A program made the translations under genes and the position numbers. Below, in pieces: positions 17,482-27,514 of a stretch of DNA of 64,000 nt. The stretch lies in NCBI RefSeq assembly GCF_012843315.1, contig NZ_JABAEX010000002.1, positions 1 to 64,000 of the forward strand, given 5' to 3'. This DNA comes from Streptococcus sp. WB01_FAA12 (GTDB taxonomy: Bacteria > Bacillota > Bacilli > Lactobacillales > Streptococcaceae). Under the pieces are notes generated by a model. It was not told the origin of the DNA, ran no database searches, and saw only the letters and a list, made by a program, of their open reading frames with translations. The stretch's first letter is position 1; each line of letters begins with the position of its first letter.

Positions 17482-17959
17482 ATTTTTTTATTATCAATTA
17501 CTAGACGAAAGAGAAGAACAACTGATGAATAAAGCGGGGGCTGAAAGTTTCTATATCTCTATAGCTTTCTTGCTTTTATCTTATATGATTACAGTATTAG
17601 CACCAAGTCTTTTTAATCCGAGAATGATTCTCATCATTATCATTATTGGAACTTCTTACTTTTTCGGCCGTGCTCGAGATTTGGGTGTGAACTACTATAG
17701 TCGTTTTCATTTTACAATTATAGGGTGTTTGCTGGTAACTCTCGCTATTACGACTCTTTTGATGTTGCAGAATTATCAATTCAATATCGAAATTTATCAG
17801 CACAATCCTCTGAACTTTAAATACTTGTCTGCTTGGGTCATTACTTATCTGATTTACCTTCCTTGGGTTTTTATCGGCAATCTCGGGCTTAAAAGTTATG
17901 GCGAATGGGCTCAAAAAAAGTTCGAGCAAGATATGGATGAACTGGAGAACGGAGAATAG
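17471..17959 (+). CDS. Small integral membrane protein in XRE cassette (second)
   Basis: 162 residues with the same layout as its neighbour: MKNRFFYYQLLDEREEQLMNKAG (a DERxE stretch and basic start), then hydrophobic segments (FYISIAFLLLSYMITVLAP; MILIIIIIGTSYFFG; FTIIGCLLVTLAITTLLML; YLSAWVITYLIYLPWVFIGN) and an acidic C-terminus. The two proteins are similar in plan (MKNR start, D/ERxE, four segments) and may be diverged paralogues. No enzymatic motif seen; function unknown. Confidence 0.72.
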   Translation: MKNRFFYYQLLDEREEQLMNKAGAESFYISIAFLLLSYMITVLAPSLFNPRMILIIIIIGTSYFFGRARDLGVNYYSRFHFTIIGCLLVTLAITTLLMLQNYQFNIEIYQHNPLNFKYLSAWVITYLIYLPWVFIGNLGLKSYGEWAQKKFEQDMDELENGE

Positions 17960-17991
17960 CTTGTTAGTTTTTTATCAATCTCGGTAAAATG

Positions 17992-18000
17992 TGTTATAAT
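17992..18000 (+). promoter_or_regulatory. pncB-nadE promoter (extended -10)
   Basis: TGT-TATAAT, hexamer 17995-18000, no clear -35. It lies 76 bp before the pncB ATG, leaving a ~70-nt leader. Confidence 0.6.
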
Positions 18001-18075
18001 AGTACTAATTTATCGGATGGTGTGAAAGTGGTAGAATATGTTCATACCTTTGTAAAGTAGGAAGAAGGAAAACAG

Positions 18076-19536
18076 ATGTATCCAGATGATAGTTTGACAT
18101 TGCACACGGACTTGTACCAGATTAACATGATGCAAGTTTACTTTGACCAAGGAATTCACAATAAGAAGGCGGTTTTTGAGGTTTACTTCCGCCAGCAACC
18201 GTTTAATAACGGCTATGCGGTTTTTGCTGGTTTGGAAAGAATTGTACATTATCTTGAAGACTTACGCTTTTCAGATAGCGATATTGCCTACTTGGAGACG
18301 CTTGGGTATCATGGAGAATTCTTGGATTACCTACGAAATCTCAATTTAGAACTAACGGTTCGTTCTGCTCAGGAAGGGGACTTGGTTTTTGCTAATGAGC
18401 CGATTGTGCAGGTTGAAGGACCTCTAGCCCAATGTCAATTGGTCGAAACGGCTCTCTTAAACATCGTTAACTTTCAAACCTTGATAGCGACCAAGGCAGC
18501 ACGTATTCGTTCAGTCATTGAAGATGAGCCTTTGATGGAATTCGGGACACGTCGTGCGCAAGAAATGGATGCAGCTATCTGGGGAACACGCGCAGCCGTG
18601 ATTGGTGGCGCCAATGGAACCAGTAACGTGCGTGCTGGTAAACTCTTTGATATTCCTGTCTTGGGGACTCATGCCCATGCCTTGGTACAAGTTTATGGAA
18701 ACGACTATGAAGCTTTCAAGGCTTATGCGGCGACCCATCGTGACTGTGTCTTTCTAGTAGATACTTATGACACGTTGCGAATCGGTGTGCCAGCTGCCAT
18801 TCAGGTAGCGCGTGAGTTGGGAGACAAGATTAACTTTAAGGGCGTTCGTATCGACTCTGGGGATATTGCCTACATTTCCAAGAAAGTCCGTCAGCAACTG
18901 GACGAGGCTGGCTTTACAGAGGCTAAGATTTATGCTTCCAATGACCTTGATGAAAATACTATCCTCAATCTCAAGATGCAAAAGGCCAAGATTGATGTCT
19001 GGGGTGTGGGAACCAAGCTGATTACAGCCTATGATCAGCCAGCTCTTGGGGCAGTTTATAAGATTGTGGCTATTGAAGATGAAAATGGCCAGATGCGCAA
19101 TACCATCAAATTGTCCAATAATGCTGAAAAAGTGTCTACGCCAGGTAAGAAGCAGGTATGGCGCATTACCAGTCGTGAAAAAGGCAAGTCAGAGGGTGAC
19201 TACATTACCTATGATGGCGTAGATGTTGCTAGCATGACAGAAATCAAGATGTTCCATCCAACTTATACCTATATCAAAAAGACCGTTCGAAATTTTGATG
19301 CCGTTCCTCTCTTGGTGGATATTTTCAAAGCAGGAACATTAGTTTACAGCTTGCCTAGTTTGACTGACATCCAGGCCTATGCTCGTAAGGAATTTGACAA
19401 GCTATGGGATGAATACAAACGCGTGCTCAATCCGCAACACTATCCAGTAGACTTGGCGCGTGATATTTGGCAAGATAAGATGGACTTGATTGATAAGATG
19501 CGCAAGGAAGCTCTTGGCGAAGGAGAAGAAGAATGA
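18076..19536 (+). CDS. pncB: Nicotinate phosphoribosyltransferase
   Basis: First step of NAD salvage from nicotinate (Preiss-Handler pathway): nicotinate + PRPP (+ ATP) to nicotinate mononucleotide. 486 residues. The N-terminus [15 protein letters not shown] is characteristic of the family, followed by [23 protein letters not shown], the barrel segment [17 protein letters not shown] and ASNDLDE, with [15 protein letters not shown] late. It is the long, Firmicute-type form. The stop overlaps the nadE start by 4 bp (ATGA), coupling the two NAD enzymes. RBS GGAAGAAGGA upstream of ATG. Confidence 0.95.
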   Translation: MYPDDSLTLHTDLYQINMMQVYFDQGIHNKKAVFEVYFRQQPFNNGYAVFAGLERIVHYLEDLRFSDSDIAYLETLGYHGEFLDYLRNLNLELTVRSAQEGDLVFANEPIVQVEGPLAQCQLVETALLNIVNFQTLIATKAARIRSVIEDEPLMEFGTRRAQEMDAAIWGTRAAVIGGANGTSNVRAGKLFDIPVLGTHAHALVQVYGNDYEAFKAYAATHRDCVFLVDTYDTLRIGVPAAIQVARELGDKINFKGVRIDSGDIAYISKKVRQQLDEAGFTEAKIYASNDLDENTILNLKMQKAKIDVWGVGTKLITAYDQPALGAVYKIVAIEDENGQMRNTIKLSNNAEKVSTPGKKQVWRITSREKGKSEGDYITYDGVDVASMTEIKMFHPTYTYIKKTVRNFDAVPLLVDIFKAGTLVYSLPSLTDIQAYARKEFDKLWDEYKRVLNPQHYPVDLARDIWQDKMDLIDKMRKEALGEGEEE

Positions 19537-20357
19537 GTTTGCAAGAGACCATTATCCAGCAACTAGGTGTCAAGCCAGTGATTGACGCCCAGGAAGAAAT
19601 TCGTCGTTCGGTTGATTTCTTAAAGAGATACTTAAAAAAACACCCCTTCCTTAAAACCTTTGTACTAGGGATTTCTGGAGGACAAGACTCAACCTTAGCA
19701 GGGCGTTTGGCGCAATTAACTATGGAAGAAATGCGAGCAGAGACAGGAGATGACAACTACCAATTTATCGCTGTCCGCCTGCCATATGGAGTGCAAGCTG
19801 ATGAAGCAGATGCTCAAAAAGCCCTCGCTTTCATCCAGCCGGATGTCAGCTTGGTTGTGAATATCAAGGAATCAGCTGACGCTATGACAGCAGCAGTTGA
19901 AGCGACAGGAAGCTCTGTTTCAGACTTTAATAAGGGAAATATCAAGGCTCGTAGTCGCATGATTGCTCAATATGCGCTTGCAGGGGCACATAGTGGTGCG
20001 GTTATGGGAACAGACCATGCTGCGGAAAATATCACAGGTTTCTTTACCAAGTTTGGTGACGGTGGTGCAGACATTCTCCCTCTTTACCGCCTCAATAAAC
20101 GTCAAGGAAAACAACTCTTGAAGGAACTTGGTGCAGACTCCGCCCTTTATGAAAAAATTCCAACAGCAGATTTGGAAGAAGAAAAACCAGGTATTGCAGA
20201 CGAAGTAGCCTTGGGAGTCACTTACAATGAAATTGATGATTACCTCGAAGGCAAACAAGTCAGCCCAGAAGCCCAAGCGATTATTGAAAACTGGTGGCAC
20301 AAAGGCCAACACAAACGCCACCTACCAATCACCGTTTTTGATGACTTTTGGGAGTAA
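19533..20357 (+). CDS. nadE: NH3-dependent NAD+ synthetase
   Basis: Last step of NAD synthesis: amidates deamido-NAD with ammonia via an adenylylated intermediate. 274 residues, the length of the ammonia-dependent form without a glutaminase domain. The ATP pyrophosphatase loop [12 protein letters not shown] lies at about 46-56; [22 protein letters not shown] and [11 protein letters not shown] are family blocks. Coupled to pncB by the ATGA overlap. A hairpin built from the local repeat family starts directly at the stop codon. Confidence 0.96.
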   Translation: MSLQETIIQQLGVKPVIDAQEEIRRSVDFLKRYLKKHPFLKTFVLGISGGQDSTLAGRLAQLTMEEMRAETGDDNYQFIAVRLPYGVQADEADAQKALAFIQPDVSLVVNIKESADAMTAAVEATGSSVSDFNKGNIKARSRMIAQYALAGAHSGAVMGTDHAAENITGFFTKFGDGGADILPLYRLNKRQGKQLLKELGADSALYEKIPTADLEEEKPGIADEVALGVTYNEIDDYLEGKQVSPEAQAIIENWWHKGQHKRHLPITVFDDFWE

Positions 20358-20378
20358 AAAGGTCCTGTGGACCTTTTT
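20356..20378 (+). terminator. nadE terminator (first hairpin of a repeat array)
   Basis: Perfect 10-bp stem AAAAAGGTCC (20356-20365) with 20369-20378, loop TGT, ending in TTTTT. The same hairpin with loop GGG follows livF at 32167-32189. Confidence 0.85.
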
Positions 20379-20800
20379 ACCCTGAGCCTAGAAATGAGAA
20401 AGCGAGGAAGGTCCGGGGGACCTTTTTAGCCCGAGTCTAGAAACGGGAAAACGAGGCAGATTCGGTAACTCGTAGAGTTCGATTTTCCTTGTCTCACCCC
20501 CGCAACGATGACTAGGTTTGAAAAAGCTTGGTAAAGCGCATTTCAAACCAGACAGCGACTGCGTCAAGTAACTAGATGAAAAACTTATTTTCTAGCTGTT
20601 ACTGAGTATAGTCTTTTTACCCCGAGTCTAGAAATGAGAAAGCGAGGAAGGCCCGGGGAACCTTTTTAGCTTCTTGCCTAGAAACTGGGAAGCAAGAATA
20701 ACCTCCAGTGGAGGTTTTTACCCTGAGCCTAGAAATGAGAAAGCGAAGAAGGTCCGGGAGATCTTTTTAGCTTGAGCCTTAAGCTTAGAAAGCGAGGTAA
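20374..20800 (+). repeat. Array of ~49-bp hairpin/T-tract repeats between nadE and a GNAT gene
   Basis: The 447-bp gap has no gene. It contains a repeated unit starting TTTTTA followed by (C/T)GAG(C/T)CTAGAAATGAGAAAGCGA and a GGTCC-type hairpin. T-tracts begin at 20374, 20423, 20614, 20663, 20715 and 20764, giving three pairs each spaced exactly 49 bp. The third pair runs up to the ribosome site of the next gene (GAGG 20794-20797). Between the second and third T-tracts lies ~190 bp of other sequence with inverted segments (20470-20610). A related array follows livF. I cannot place it with confidence in the BOX, RUP or SPRITE families. Confidence 0.7.
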
Positions 20801-20804
20801 CATT

Positions 20805-21350
20805 ATGAAAGCAATCGGTACGCAAATGTTACAGACAGAACGTTTGATTTTAAGAAGATTTGTGGAGAGTGATGCGGAAGCCATGTTTCAAAATTGGGCT
20901 TCATCTGCTGAGACTCTGACCTATGTCACCTGGGATCCTCATCCGAATGTTGACGTGACTCGAAACTCGATTCGAAATTGGGTTGCATCTTATACCAATC
21001 CCAACTATTACAAATGGGCCATTTGTCTCAAAGAAAAACCAGAGCAAGTGATAGGAGATATCAGCATCGTTGAGATGAATGAGGATGATTCTTGTTGTGA
21101 AATTGGCTATATTTTAGGTAAAACCTATTGGGGCCGTGGTATGATGACAGAGGCCTTGAAAGCTGTGTTAGACTTCTGTTTTACTCAAGCAGGATTTCAG
21201 AAAGTTAAAGCACGTTATGCCAGTCTCAACCCAGCTTCAGGCCGAGTCATGGAAAAGGCTGGAATGACCTATCTAAAAAACATTGCCAATGGGGTTGAGA
21301 GAAAAGACTACGTTGCGGACCTTATTTATTACCAGATTAAAAAGAACTAA
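20805..21350 (+). CDS. GNAT acetyltransferase, RimJ/RimL-like
   Basis: 181-residue acetyltransferase of the acetyltransf_3 (RimJ/RimL) branch: LQTERLILRRFVESDAEAMFQNWAS at the start, EIGYILGKTYWGRGMMTEALKAVLDFCF with the WGRGMMTEA acetyl-CoA loop, and the ASLNPASGRVMEKAGM block. The frame extends upstream to 20772, but GAGG lies 7 bp before ATG 20805. Its leader is made of the last repeat unit of the hairpin array. Relatives acetylate N-terminal alanines of ribosomal proteins or small molecules; the substrate here is unknown. Confidence 0.85.
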   Translation: MKAIGTQMLQTERLILRRFVESDAEAMFQNWASSAETLTYVTWDPHPNVDVTRNSIRNWVASYTNPNYYKWAICLKEKPEQVIGDISIVEMNEDDSCCEIGYILGKTYWGRGMMTEALKAVLDFCFTQAGFQKVKARYASLNPASGRVMEKAGMTYLKNIANGVERKDYVADLIYYQIKKN

Positions 21351-21351
21351 G

Positions 21352-21399
21352 AAATGACCTGAGCTTCAAAATTTAACTTTTGAAGCTCAGGTCATTTTC
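21352..21399. terminator. Bidirectional terminator between convergent genes
   Basis: Perfect 20-bp stem (AAATGACCTGAGCTTCAAAA at 21352-21371 with 21378-21397), loop TTTAAC. T-rich on one strand and A-rich on the other, serving the + strand GNAT and the - strand Nudix gene. Confidence 0.9.
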
Positions 21400-21409
21400 T
21401 TCTGCTCTT

Positions 21410-21865
21410 TTATTTTAACTCATAAAGCCAGTCATCGCCGTCTTTATAGTAAAAGAATTCACTGAGATCCTCTTCTAGAAACACACGAAGCATATCAGAC
21501 ATATCATCGGTTGCAAGTTTTAGATGAGATAGATTGTCAAAATTCTCCCACCAGACTTTCCCTTCGTCTGAAGATTGGAGTTCACCAGTAAAGTGTTCTG
21601 TCTTGTAAAAAAGGACGACATACCGATAATCCTCGTCATCGTACCAGTCTTTGATACCACAAAGTTGAGGTTTGGATATGGTTAGTCCAGTTTCTTCCTT
21701 GACTTCTCTGATAACTGCATCGGTAAAAGATTCCCCACGCTCTACATGACCACCAGGAAAAGTGATTCCGGGCCAGTCGGGATTAACTCGATCTTGGACC
21801 AGAACCTTGTCACCATTTTTAATCATGCACATGTTGACAAATTCGACTAATTCTCGTCTGTTCAT
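21410..21865 (-). CDS. Nudix hydrolase (8-oxo-dGTP diphosphatase-like)
   Basis: 151-residue Nudix enzyme that should hydrolyse a nucleoside diphosphate linked to another moiety, possibly oxidised dGTP. The Nudix box is intact at about 39-61: GGHVERGESFTDAVIREVKEETGL (G-x5-E-x7-REVxEETG). The N-terminus MNRRELVEFVNMCMIKNGDKVLVQDR and C-terminal KVWWENFDNL resemble MutT-type Firmicute proteins. It is last in a - strand run of three genes (YhiN-type, DUF1697, Nudix), with a 10-bp gap to DUF1697. Confidence 0.85.
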   Translation of the reverse strand: MNRRELVEFVNMCMIKNGDKVLVQDRVNPDWPGITFPGGHVERGESFTDAVIREVKEETGLTISKPQLCGIKDWYDDEDYRYVVLFYKTEHFTGELQSSDEGKVWWENFDNLSHLKLATDDMSDMLRVFLEEDLSEFFYYKDGDDWLYELK

Positions 21866-21875
21866 ATTGTTTTTC

Positions 21876-22397
21876 CTATTTTGTTAGTAACTTTTCCACG
21901 ACGTTTAACTTTCGCATGGTCAAATCCACGCCAAAAAGTTTTTCAAGATAGTTGGTATTGAGCTTTTTTCGTTTTGCAGTTCTAGGGAGATAGAGGTAGA
22001 GACAGTGATCGCCTACACAAATTTCTTCCTCACCGTAGTCAGCTTTCAATTTTTTTAGTGGCAGACTTTGGATAAATCCCTGATAAAGAATCACATGTAC
22101 ACGATCATGAAGATAGTTATCTTTAAATGGATTCTCATGAACAATCTTTTCAAGATCGTTCTTATTCTTAATAACCATTTTTAAGTCGGCTCCAATTTTT
22201 TCCTTTATCAGAGTATGAACGCGTTCTCGTATTTCTTCTAAATCTAAGTTACTTTCAAGAATGATATTCCCACTTTGAATATAGGTTCGAACGTGTTGAA
22301 ACCCAGTTTCTGTCAAAATATCTACCAAATAAGACATTTTCGGGATAGCATTTTTTCCATTAGGAGTAACACCTCTTAGTAAAATAATATGTTCCAA
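21876..22397 (-). CDS. DUF1697 family protein
   Basis: 173 residues. The start EHIILLRGVTPNGKNAIPKMSYLVDILTETGFQHVRTYIQSGNIILES matches the DUF1697 pattern (LLRGINVGGKN...VRTYIQSGNVV). No enzymatic function is established that I know of. It lies between a YhiN-type flavoprotein gene and a Nudix gene on the same strand with gaps of 13 and 10 bp, so these probably form one transcript. Confidence 0.82.
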   Translation of the reverse strand: MEHIILLRGVTPNGKNAIPKMSYLVDILTETGFQHVRTYIQSGNIILESNLDLEEIRERVHTLIKEKIGADLKMVIKNKNDLEKIVHENPFKDNYLHDRVHVILYQGFIQSLPLKKLKADYGEEEICVGDHCLYLYLPRTAKRKKLNTNYLEKLFGVDLTMRKLNVVEKLLTK

Positions 22398-22410
22398 AGG
22401 ACTTCCTTTC

Positions 22411-23640
<1,230 letters not shown>

Positions 23641-23649
23641 CTAATGATC

Positions 23650-24495
23650 TTAGTTGATTTCATATCCCATCAACAAACCGCCATCTTCTGCATAGAAACT
23701 ACAAAGTCCAGAAGTTGGAAGAATCTTAATTTCAGCTTGTGGGAACGTTTCCAGCAAGCGTTCTGACAATTGCTGACAGAATTTTTCATTGCTGCGATGA
23801 GCCATGACGATACGACCACCAGCATAGCCAGCCTTGATGAGTTCTTCATAGGCTGCTTGAAGGGACTTTTTAGCACCACGAGCTTTTTGAAGAAGCTCTA
23901 GGGTTCCAGTTTCACTTGCTTCCCCAACCATACGGATGTTGAGAAGACCAACGACTGTACCGATAAGCTTACTTAAACGGCCATTTTTTACCAAGTTATC
24001 AACTTTAGCGAGGACAAAGAGCAATTTTGTTTTTTCTTGGTAGGCTGTGATAGCTTCAACAATTTCCTCATGAGAAAGTCCTTGGTCAATCAAGTCATTG
24101 ATTTTTTCGACAATCAAATCAACTTCCCCACCTGCAGATAAACTATCAATCACATGAATCTGAGTGTCAGGGTGTTCTTCAAGGTAGATATTTTTAGCGA
24201 GTTGTGCACTATTATGACTACCTGAAAGAGTACCAGTGATAGTAACGACAAAAATATGTTTGGCACCTTCAAATGCACGCAAGTAATCATCAGGGCTAGG
24301 ACAAGCTGATTTTGAAGCCTCAGAAGTCGCATACATGGTTTTCATCATGTGGTCAATGTTAAGATTGGCATCATCGATAAAGACCTGATCAGCTACTTGA
24401 ATGGTTAAAGGAACACTAACAAATTCAGTATCAATAGCGGGAGTTACCAATTGACGATAATCACAACCCGAGTCAGCTACAATCTTCCAAGTCAT
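23650..24495 (-). CDS. DegV-family fatty-acid-binding protein (FakB-like)
   Basis: 281-residue DegV-fold protein. Members bind a fatty acid and present it to the FakA kinase for phosphorylation and phospholipid synthesis. Typical blocks: IVADSGCDY at the start, SKSACPSPDDYLRAFE (substrate-carboxylate loop, usually TSQPS/P), VTITGTLSGSHNSAQLAKN, VIDSLSAGGEVDL and a C-terminal LMGYEI. Transcribed divergently from the TetR gene. Which fatty acid (FakB1/2/3 class) it prefers cannot be read from the sequence. Confidence 0.87.
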   Translation of the reverse strand: MTWKIVADSGCDYRQLVTPAIDTEFVSVPLTIQVADQVFIDDANLNIDHMMKTMYATSEASKSACPSPDDYLRAFEGAKHIFVVTITGTLSGSHNSAQLAKNIYLEEHPDTQIHVIDSLSAGGEVDLIVEKINDLIDQGLSHEEIVEAITAYQEKTKLLFVLAKVDNLVKNGRLSKLIGTVVGLLNIRMVGEASETGTLELLQKARGAKKSLQAAYEELIKAGYAGGRIVMAHRSNEKFCQQLSERLLETFPQAEIKILPTSGLCSFYAEDGGLLMGYEIN

Positions 24496-24551
24496 AGAAA
24501 TTCTCCATCTCTGTCACTTATACATTGACAAAGGTTCTGTCTTTTTTTACA

Positions 24552-24560
24552 ATTATATCA
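24552..24560 (-). promoter_or_regulatory. degV promoter (extended -10)
   Basis: On the - strand TGA-TATAAT, hexamer 24557 to 24552, 57 bp upstream of the degV start. Confidence 0.6.
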
Positions 24561-24619
24561 TGAAAGCCCTTGAAACAAAAGTACCACCTCTCTGTTGTCA
24601 CAAGTAGAAAGAAATTGTT

Positions 24620-25177
24620 ATGTCTGAACGTAAAATATCTGAAAAATCTCTTGAAAATCTCAGAAAATCCAATCAAGAATCCAATTTCTTGACCAGAGAA
24701 GCGATTGAGACGGCTCTTTTGCAACTTCTAGAGAAAAAAGACTTGGCTAAGATTAGTATTTCAGAGTTGGTCAAGCGGGCGGGCGTCTCTCGCGCTGCCT
24801 TCTATCGCAATTATGACTCTAAAGAAGCAATTTTAGAAAGTGTTTTTAAACGCAGTGTTCATAATATCATGGAACAGTTGAGCCATTACGATGTTAAAAC
24901 CGACCTTTATCTGGTCTGGGTTCACCTTTTCCGCGCAGCTAAGAAAGAAGCTAAGGTTATCCAACTTGCTCTGGACTACCACTTGGAAAAGATTTTTATC
25001 CAAGCAATGCAGGAATTTCTGGAAAAATACCACGGAAAATCAAAAGGTGTCAGCAGCTACCTTCATTCGTTTTGGAGTTCTGCCATCGTATCGGTTCTGC
25101 TCAAATGGATCAAGGATGGCATGAAGGTTCCAGCTGAAAAGATTGCAGATTTACGCTTGCCATTTTTCAAAAAATAG
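24620..25177 (+). CDS. TetR/AcrR-family transcriptional regulator
   Basis: 185 residues. The N-terminal HTH domain (TREAIETALLQLLEKKDLAKISISELVKRAGVSRAAFYRNYDSKEAILESVF) is a clear TetR_N. The C-terminal helical part (HSFWSSAIVSVLLKWIKDGMKVPAEKIADL) is the TetR_C_7/DhaS-like ligand region. It is divergent from degV with a 124-bp shared intergenic region, so it may control degV, itself, or the dCMP deaminase gene 18 bp downstream. Ribosome site weak (AGAAAG). Confidence 0.85.
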   Translation: MSERKISEKSLENLRKSNQESNFLTREAIETALLQLLEKKDLAKISISELVKRAGVSRAAFYRNYDSKEAILESVFKRSVHNIMEQLSHYDVKTDLYLVWVHLFRAAKKEAKVIQLALDYHLEKIFIQAMQEFLEKYHGKSKGVSSYLHSFWSSAIVSVLLKWIKDGMKVPAEKIADLRLPFFKK

Positions 25178-25195
25178 AGGACAAGGAGAAGACTT

Positions 25196-25663
25196 ATGAC
25201 AGAAAAAAGACTGGCTTGGGATGAGTACTTTGCAGCCCAGGCCTTACTGATTGCTAATCGTTCCACTTGTAAACGCGCCAAGGTAGGAGCTGTCCTAGTT
25301 AAGGACAATAAGGTCATTTCAACAGGCTACAATGGTTCCGTATCAGGAACGGAGCACTGTATTGACCACGAATGTCTAGTCATTGAAGGACACTGTGTCC
25401 GAACCCTTCACGCCGAGGTCAATGCCATCTTGCAAGGTGCTGAACGAGGGGTTCCCAGAGGTTTTACAGCCTATGTGACCCATTTCCCTTGTCTGAACTG
25501 CACCAAACAACTGCTACAAGTTGGCTGCAAGCGCGTAGTTTATATCAACCAGTACCGAATGGATGACTATGCCCAATACCTTTATCACGAAAAAGGTACC
25601 GAGTTAACCCATTTACCATTAGAGACTGTTCAGACAGCTCTCCAAGAGGCAGATTTGATTTAG
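25196..25663 (+). CDS. comEB: Deoxycytidylate (dCMP) deaminase
   Basis: 155-residue zinc deaminase converting dCMP to dUMP, the source of dTMP. Zinc ligands are seen in HAEVNAI (HxE, catalytic Glu) and HFPCLNCTKQL (PCxxC). RSTCKRAKVGAVLVKDNKVISTGYNGSVSGTEHC is the usual dCMP-deaminase N-terminal half with its allosteric/zinc His-Cys segment. In some Firmicutes it is called ComEB because of its place near competence genes; here it follows a TetR gene (18-bp gap) and precedes upp. RBS AAGGAG. Confidence 0.92.
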   Translation: MTEKRLAWDEYFAAQALLIANRSTCKRAKVGAVLVKDNKVISTGYNGSVSGTEHCIDHECLVIEGHCVRTLHAEVNAILQGAERGVPRGFTAYVTHFPCLNCTKQLLQVGCKRVVYINQYRMDDYAQYLYHEKGTELTHLPLETVQTALQEADLI

Positions 25664-25677
25664 AAATTAATAAAAAT

Positions 25678-25710
25678 AAATGGTTTAGAAAGCTTTTTAA
25701 ACCATTTTTT
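25678..25710 (+). terminator. comEB terminator
   Basis: Stem AAATGGTTTA (25678-25687) with TAAACCATTT (25698-25707) followed by TTT. The upp -10 box starts 6 bp beyond. Confidence 0.75.
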
Positions 25711-25718
25711 GATATAAT
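25710..25718 (+). promoter_or_regulatory. upp promoter (extended -10)
   Basis: TGA-TATAAT, hexamer 25713-25718, 34 bp before the upp ATG. It partly overlaps the T-tract of the upstream terminator. Confidence 0.7.
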
Positions 25719-25751
25719 GAGAAGAATAAATTGAAAGAAGGAATTCAAAAA

Positions 25752-26381
25752 ATGGGAAAACTTGAAGTTATTAATCATCCACTTATTCAACACAAGTTGT
25801 CAATCTTGCGTCGTACAGACACTTCTACAAAAGCTTTTCGTGAGCTAGTAGATGAGATTGCAATGTTGATGGGATATGAAGTACTTCGTGATCTTCCACT
25901 TGAAGATGTGGAAATCGAAACACCAATCACAAAAACAGTTCAAAAACAATTGGCTGGAAAAAAATTGGCGATTGTCCCAATCTTGCGTGCAGGTATCGGG
26001 ATGGTAGATGGGCTCTTGAGCTTGGTTCCAGCAGCCAAAGTTGGTCATATCGGTATGTACCGTGATGAAGAAACCCTTCAACCAGTTGAATATTTGGTGA
26101 AATTGCCTGAGGATATTGACCAACGTCAAATCTTTGTAGTGGATCCAATGTTGGCAACAGGTGGTTCAGCTATCTTGGCTGTTGACTCCCTTAAAAAACG
26201 TGGGGCATCAAACATTAAGTTTGTCTGCCTTGTAGCTGCTCCAGAAGGAGTAAAGGCTCTTCAAGCAGCTCACCCAGATGTCGAAATTTTCACAGCAGCC
26301 TTGGATGAACACTTGAATGAACATGGCTATATTGTTCCAGGTCTCGGAGATGCTGGAGACCGCTTGTTCGGTACGAAATAA
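25752..26381 (+). CDS. upp: Uracil phosphoribosyltransferase
   Basis: Pyrimidine salvage: uracil + PRPP to UMP. 209 residues, the standard length. Signature elements: [60 protein letters not shown], the PRPP loop [11 protein letters not shown], and the uracil-binding [16 protein letters not shown] at the C-terminus. The frame opens at 25731, but AAGGA before ATG 25752 and the canonical [10 protein letters not shown] decide the start. Confidence 0.96.
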   Translation: MGKLEVINHPLIQHKLSILRRTDTSTKAFRELVDEIAMLMGYEVLRDLPLEDVEIETPITKTVQKQLAGKKLAIVPILRAGIGMVDGLLSLVPAAKVGHIGMYRDEETLQPVEYLVKLPEDIDQRQIFVVDPMLATGGSAILAVDSLKKRGASNIKFVCLVAAPEGVKALQAAHPDVEIFTAALDEHLNEHGYIVPGLGDAGDRLFGTK

Positions 26382-26475
26382 GACTCAGATAGAGTCTTAA
26401 AGATGAAATTGGAGGATGTTTCTAATTTCGTAAGGAGGTTGAATTTTTGATTCTGTCTATAGTATAGAGCAAAAA

Positions 26476-26492
26476 TTTGACCTTTTTTGACC
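26476..26492 (-). promoter_or_regulatory. CtsR operator overlapping the clpP -35 box
   Basis: On the - strand GGTCAAAAAAGGTCAAA, fitting the CtsR heptad repeat GGTCAAA-NAN-RGTCAAA. It covers the -35 hexamer of clpP, so CtsR would block RNA polymerase directly. Confidence 0.85.
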
Positions 26493-26505
26493 AAAAAGAT
26501 ATAAT
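26477..26505 (+). promoter_or_regulatory. clpP promoter
   Basis: -35 TTGACC (26477-26482), 17-bp spacer, -10 TATAAT (26500-26505), 54 bp upstream of the ATG. Confidence 0.85.
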
Positions 26506-26558
26506 AGTTCTGTATTGAGTCGTATGACTAAGAAAATTCAACATAAAAGGAGAAATGA

Positions 26559-27149
26559 ATGATTCCTGTAGTTATTGAACAAACAAGTCGTGGAGAACGT
26601 TCCTATGATATTTACTCTCGTCTTCTGAAAGACCGCATCATCATGCTAACAGGTCCAGTCGAAGACAATATGGCCAACTCCGTTATTGCCCAGTTGCTCT
26701 TCTTGGATGCCCAAGATAGCACAAAAGATATTTACCTTTATGTCAACACACCTGGAGGTTCTGTGTCTGCTGGTTTGGCAATCGTTGATACTATGAACTT
26801 TATCAAGGCTGATGTCCAAACCATCGTGATGGGAATGGCTGCATCTATGGGAACTGTTATTGCATCAAGTGGAGCAAAAGGCAAACGCTTCATGCTTCCA
26901 AATGCAGAGTACATGATTCACCAACCAATGGGTGGTACAGGTGGTGGTACCCAACAAACAGATATGGCAATCGCTGCAGAACACTTGCTTAAAACCCGTA
27001 AGACATTGGAGAAAATCCTTGCAGATAACTCTGGTAAATCAGTTGAGCAAATTCATGCAGATGCAGAACGTGATTACTGGATGAGTGCCCAAGAAACACT
27101 GGAATATGGCTTTATTGATGAAATCATGGCTAACAATTCTTTGAGCTAA
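26559..27149 (+). CDS. clpP: ATP-dependent Clp protease proteolytic subunit
   Basis: Serine peptidase that forms the 14-subunit chamber used by ClpC, ClpE and ClpX (a clpE gene lies at 57511 in this window). 196 residues. Catalytic triad Ser96 (GMAASMGTV), His121 ([11 protein letters not shown]) and Asp172 (AERDYWMSA) are all present. AAGGAG precedes the ATG. Controlled by CtsR through the operator on its -35 box, so it is expected to be induced by heat and protein misfolding. Confidence 0.97.
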   Translation: MIPVVIEQTSRGERSYDIYSRLLKDRIIMLTGPVEDNMANSVIAQLLFLDAQDSTKDIYLYVNTPGGSVSAGLAIVDTMNFIKADVQTIVMGMAASMGTVIASSGAKGKRFMLPNAEYMIHQPMGGTGGGTQQTDMAIAAEHLLKTRKTLEKILADNSGKSVEQIHADAERDYWMSAQETLEYGFIDEIMANNSLS

Positions 27150-27160
27150 GCAACCTAGAA

Positions 27161-27188
27161 AGCAAACTCGACGGAGTTTGCTTTTTTT
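27161..27188 (+). terminator. clpP terminator
   Basis: 9-bp stem AGCAAACTC (27161-27169) with GAGTTTGCT (27174-27182), followed by TTTTTT. It overlaps the TGn of the next promoter. Confidence 0.85.
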
Positions 27189-27196
27189 GATATAAT
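27188..27196 (+). promoter_or_regulatory. ylbG-like gene promoter (extended -10)
   Basis: TGA-TATAAT, hexamer 27191-27196, 32 bp before the ATG. Confidence 0.65.
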
Positions 27197-27227
27197 AGGA
27201 TAAGATTTCTTAGAAAGAGGATTCATC

Positions 27228-27497
27228 ATGTTTGAAAAGGTCAATCGCTCAGGATTAATCATCTATCTTTACTATAATCGGGATGCAAATAAACTTCAGG
27301 AATACGGTGACATCTGTTACCATTCTAAGAAGCATCGCTACTTGCAACTCTATGTTCCAACTGAGGAGCTAGATGATTTAGTTGAGAGATTAGGTAAGGA
27401 AAGATTTATCAAAAAAATTAGACGTTGTCACATTCAAGAGCTAGAAACTCCCTTCGTTGGGAATCTCTATCGCACCGAGGAAAACGTTATCATTTAA
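27228..27497 (+). CDS. YlbG/UPF0298 (DUF2129) family protein
   Basis: 89-residue small basic cytosolic protein. [39 protein letters not shown] and the [15 protein letters not shown] block match the UPF0298 (YlbG) family found throughout the Bacilli. No biochemical role known to me. It stands alone between clpP and livJ with its own -10; RBS AAAGAGG. Confidence 0.85.
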   Translation: MFEKVNRSGLIIYLYYNRDANKLQEYGDICYHSKKHRYLQLYVPTEELDDLVERLGKERFIKKIRRCHIQELETPFVGNLYRTEENVII

Positions 27498-27514
27498 AAA
27501 ATAAGACAAAAGTG

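Noticed and set aside
20374-20800. CRISPR array after nadE
   Set aside because: Units are hairpin/T-tract blocks without unique equal-length spacers, and no cas genes are nearby.
26380-26398. Hairpin AAGACTC/GAGTCTT as upp terminator
   Set aside because: Only a 7-bp stem and no T-tract after it; left unannotated.
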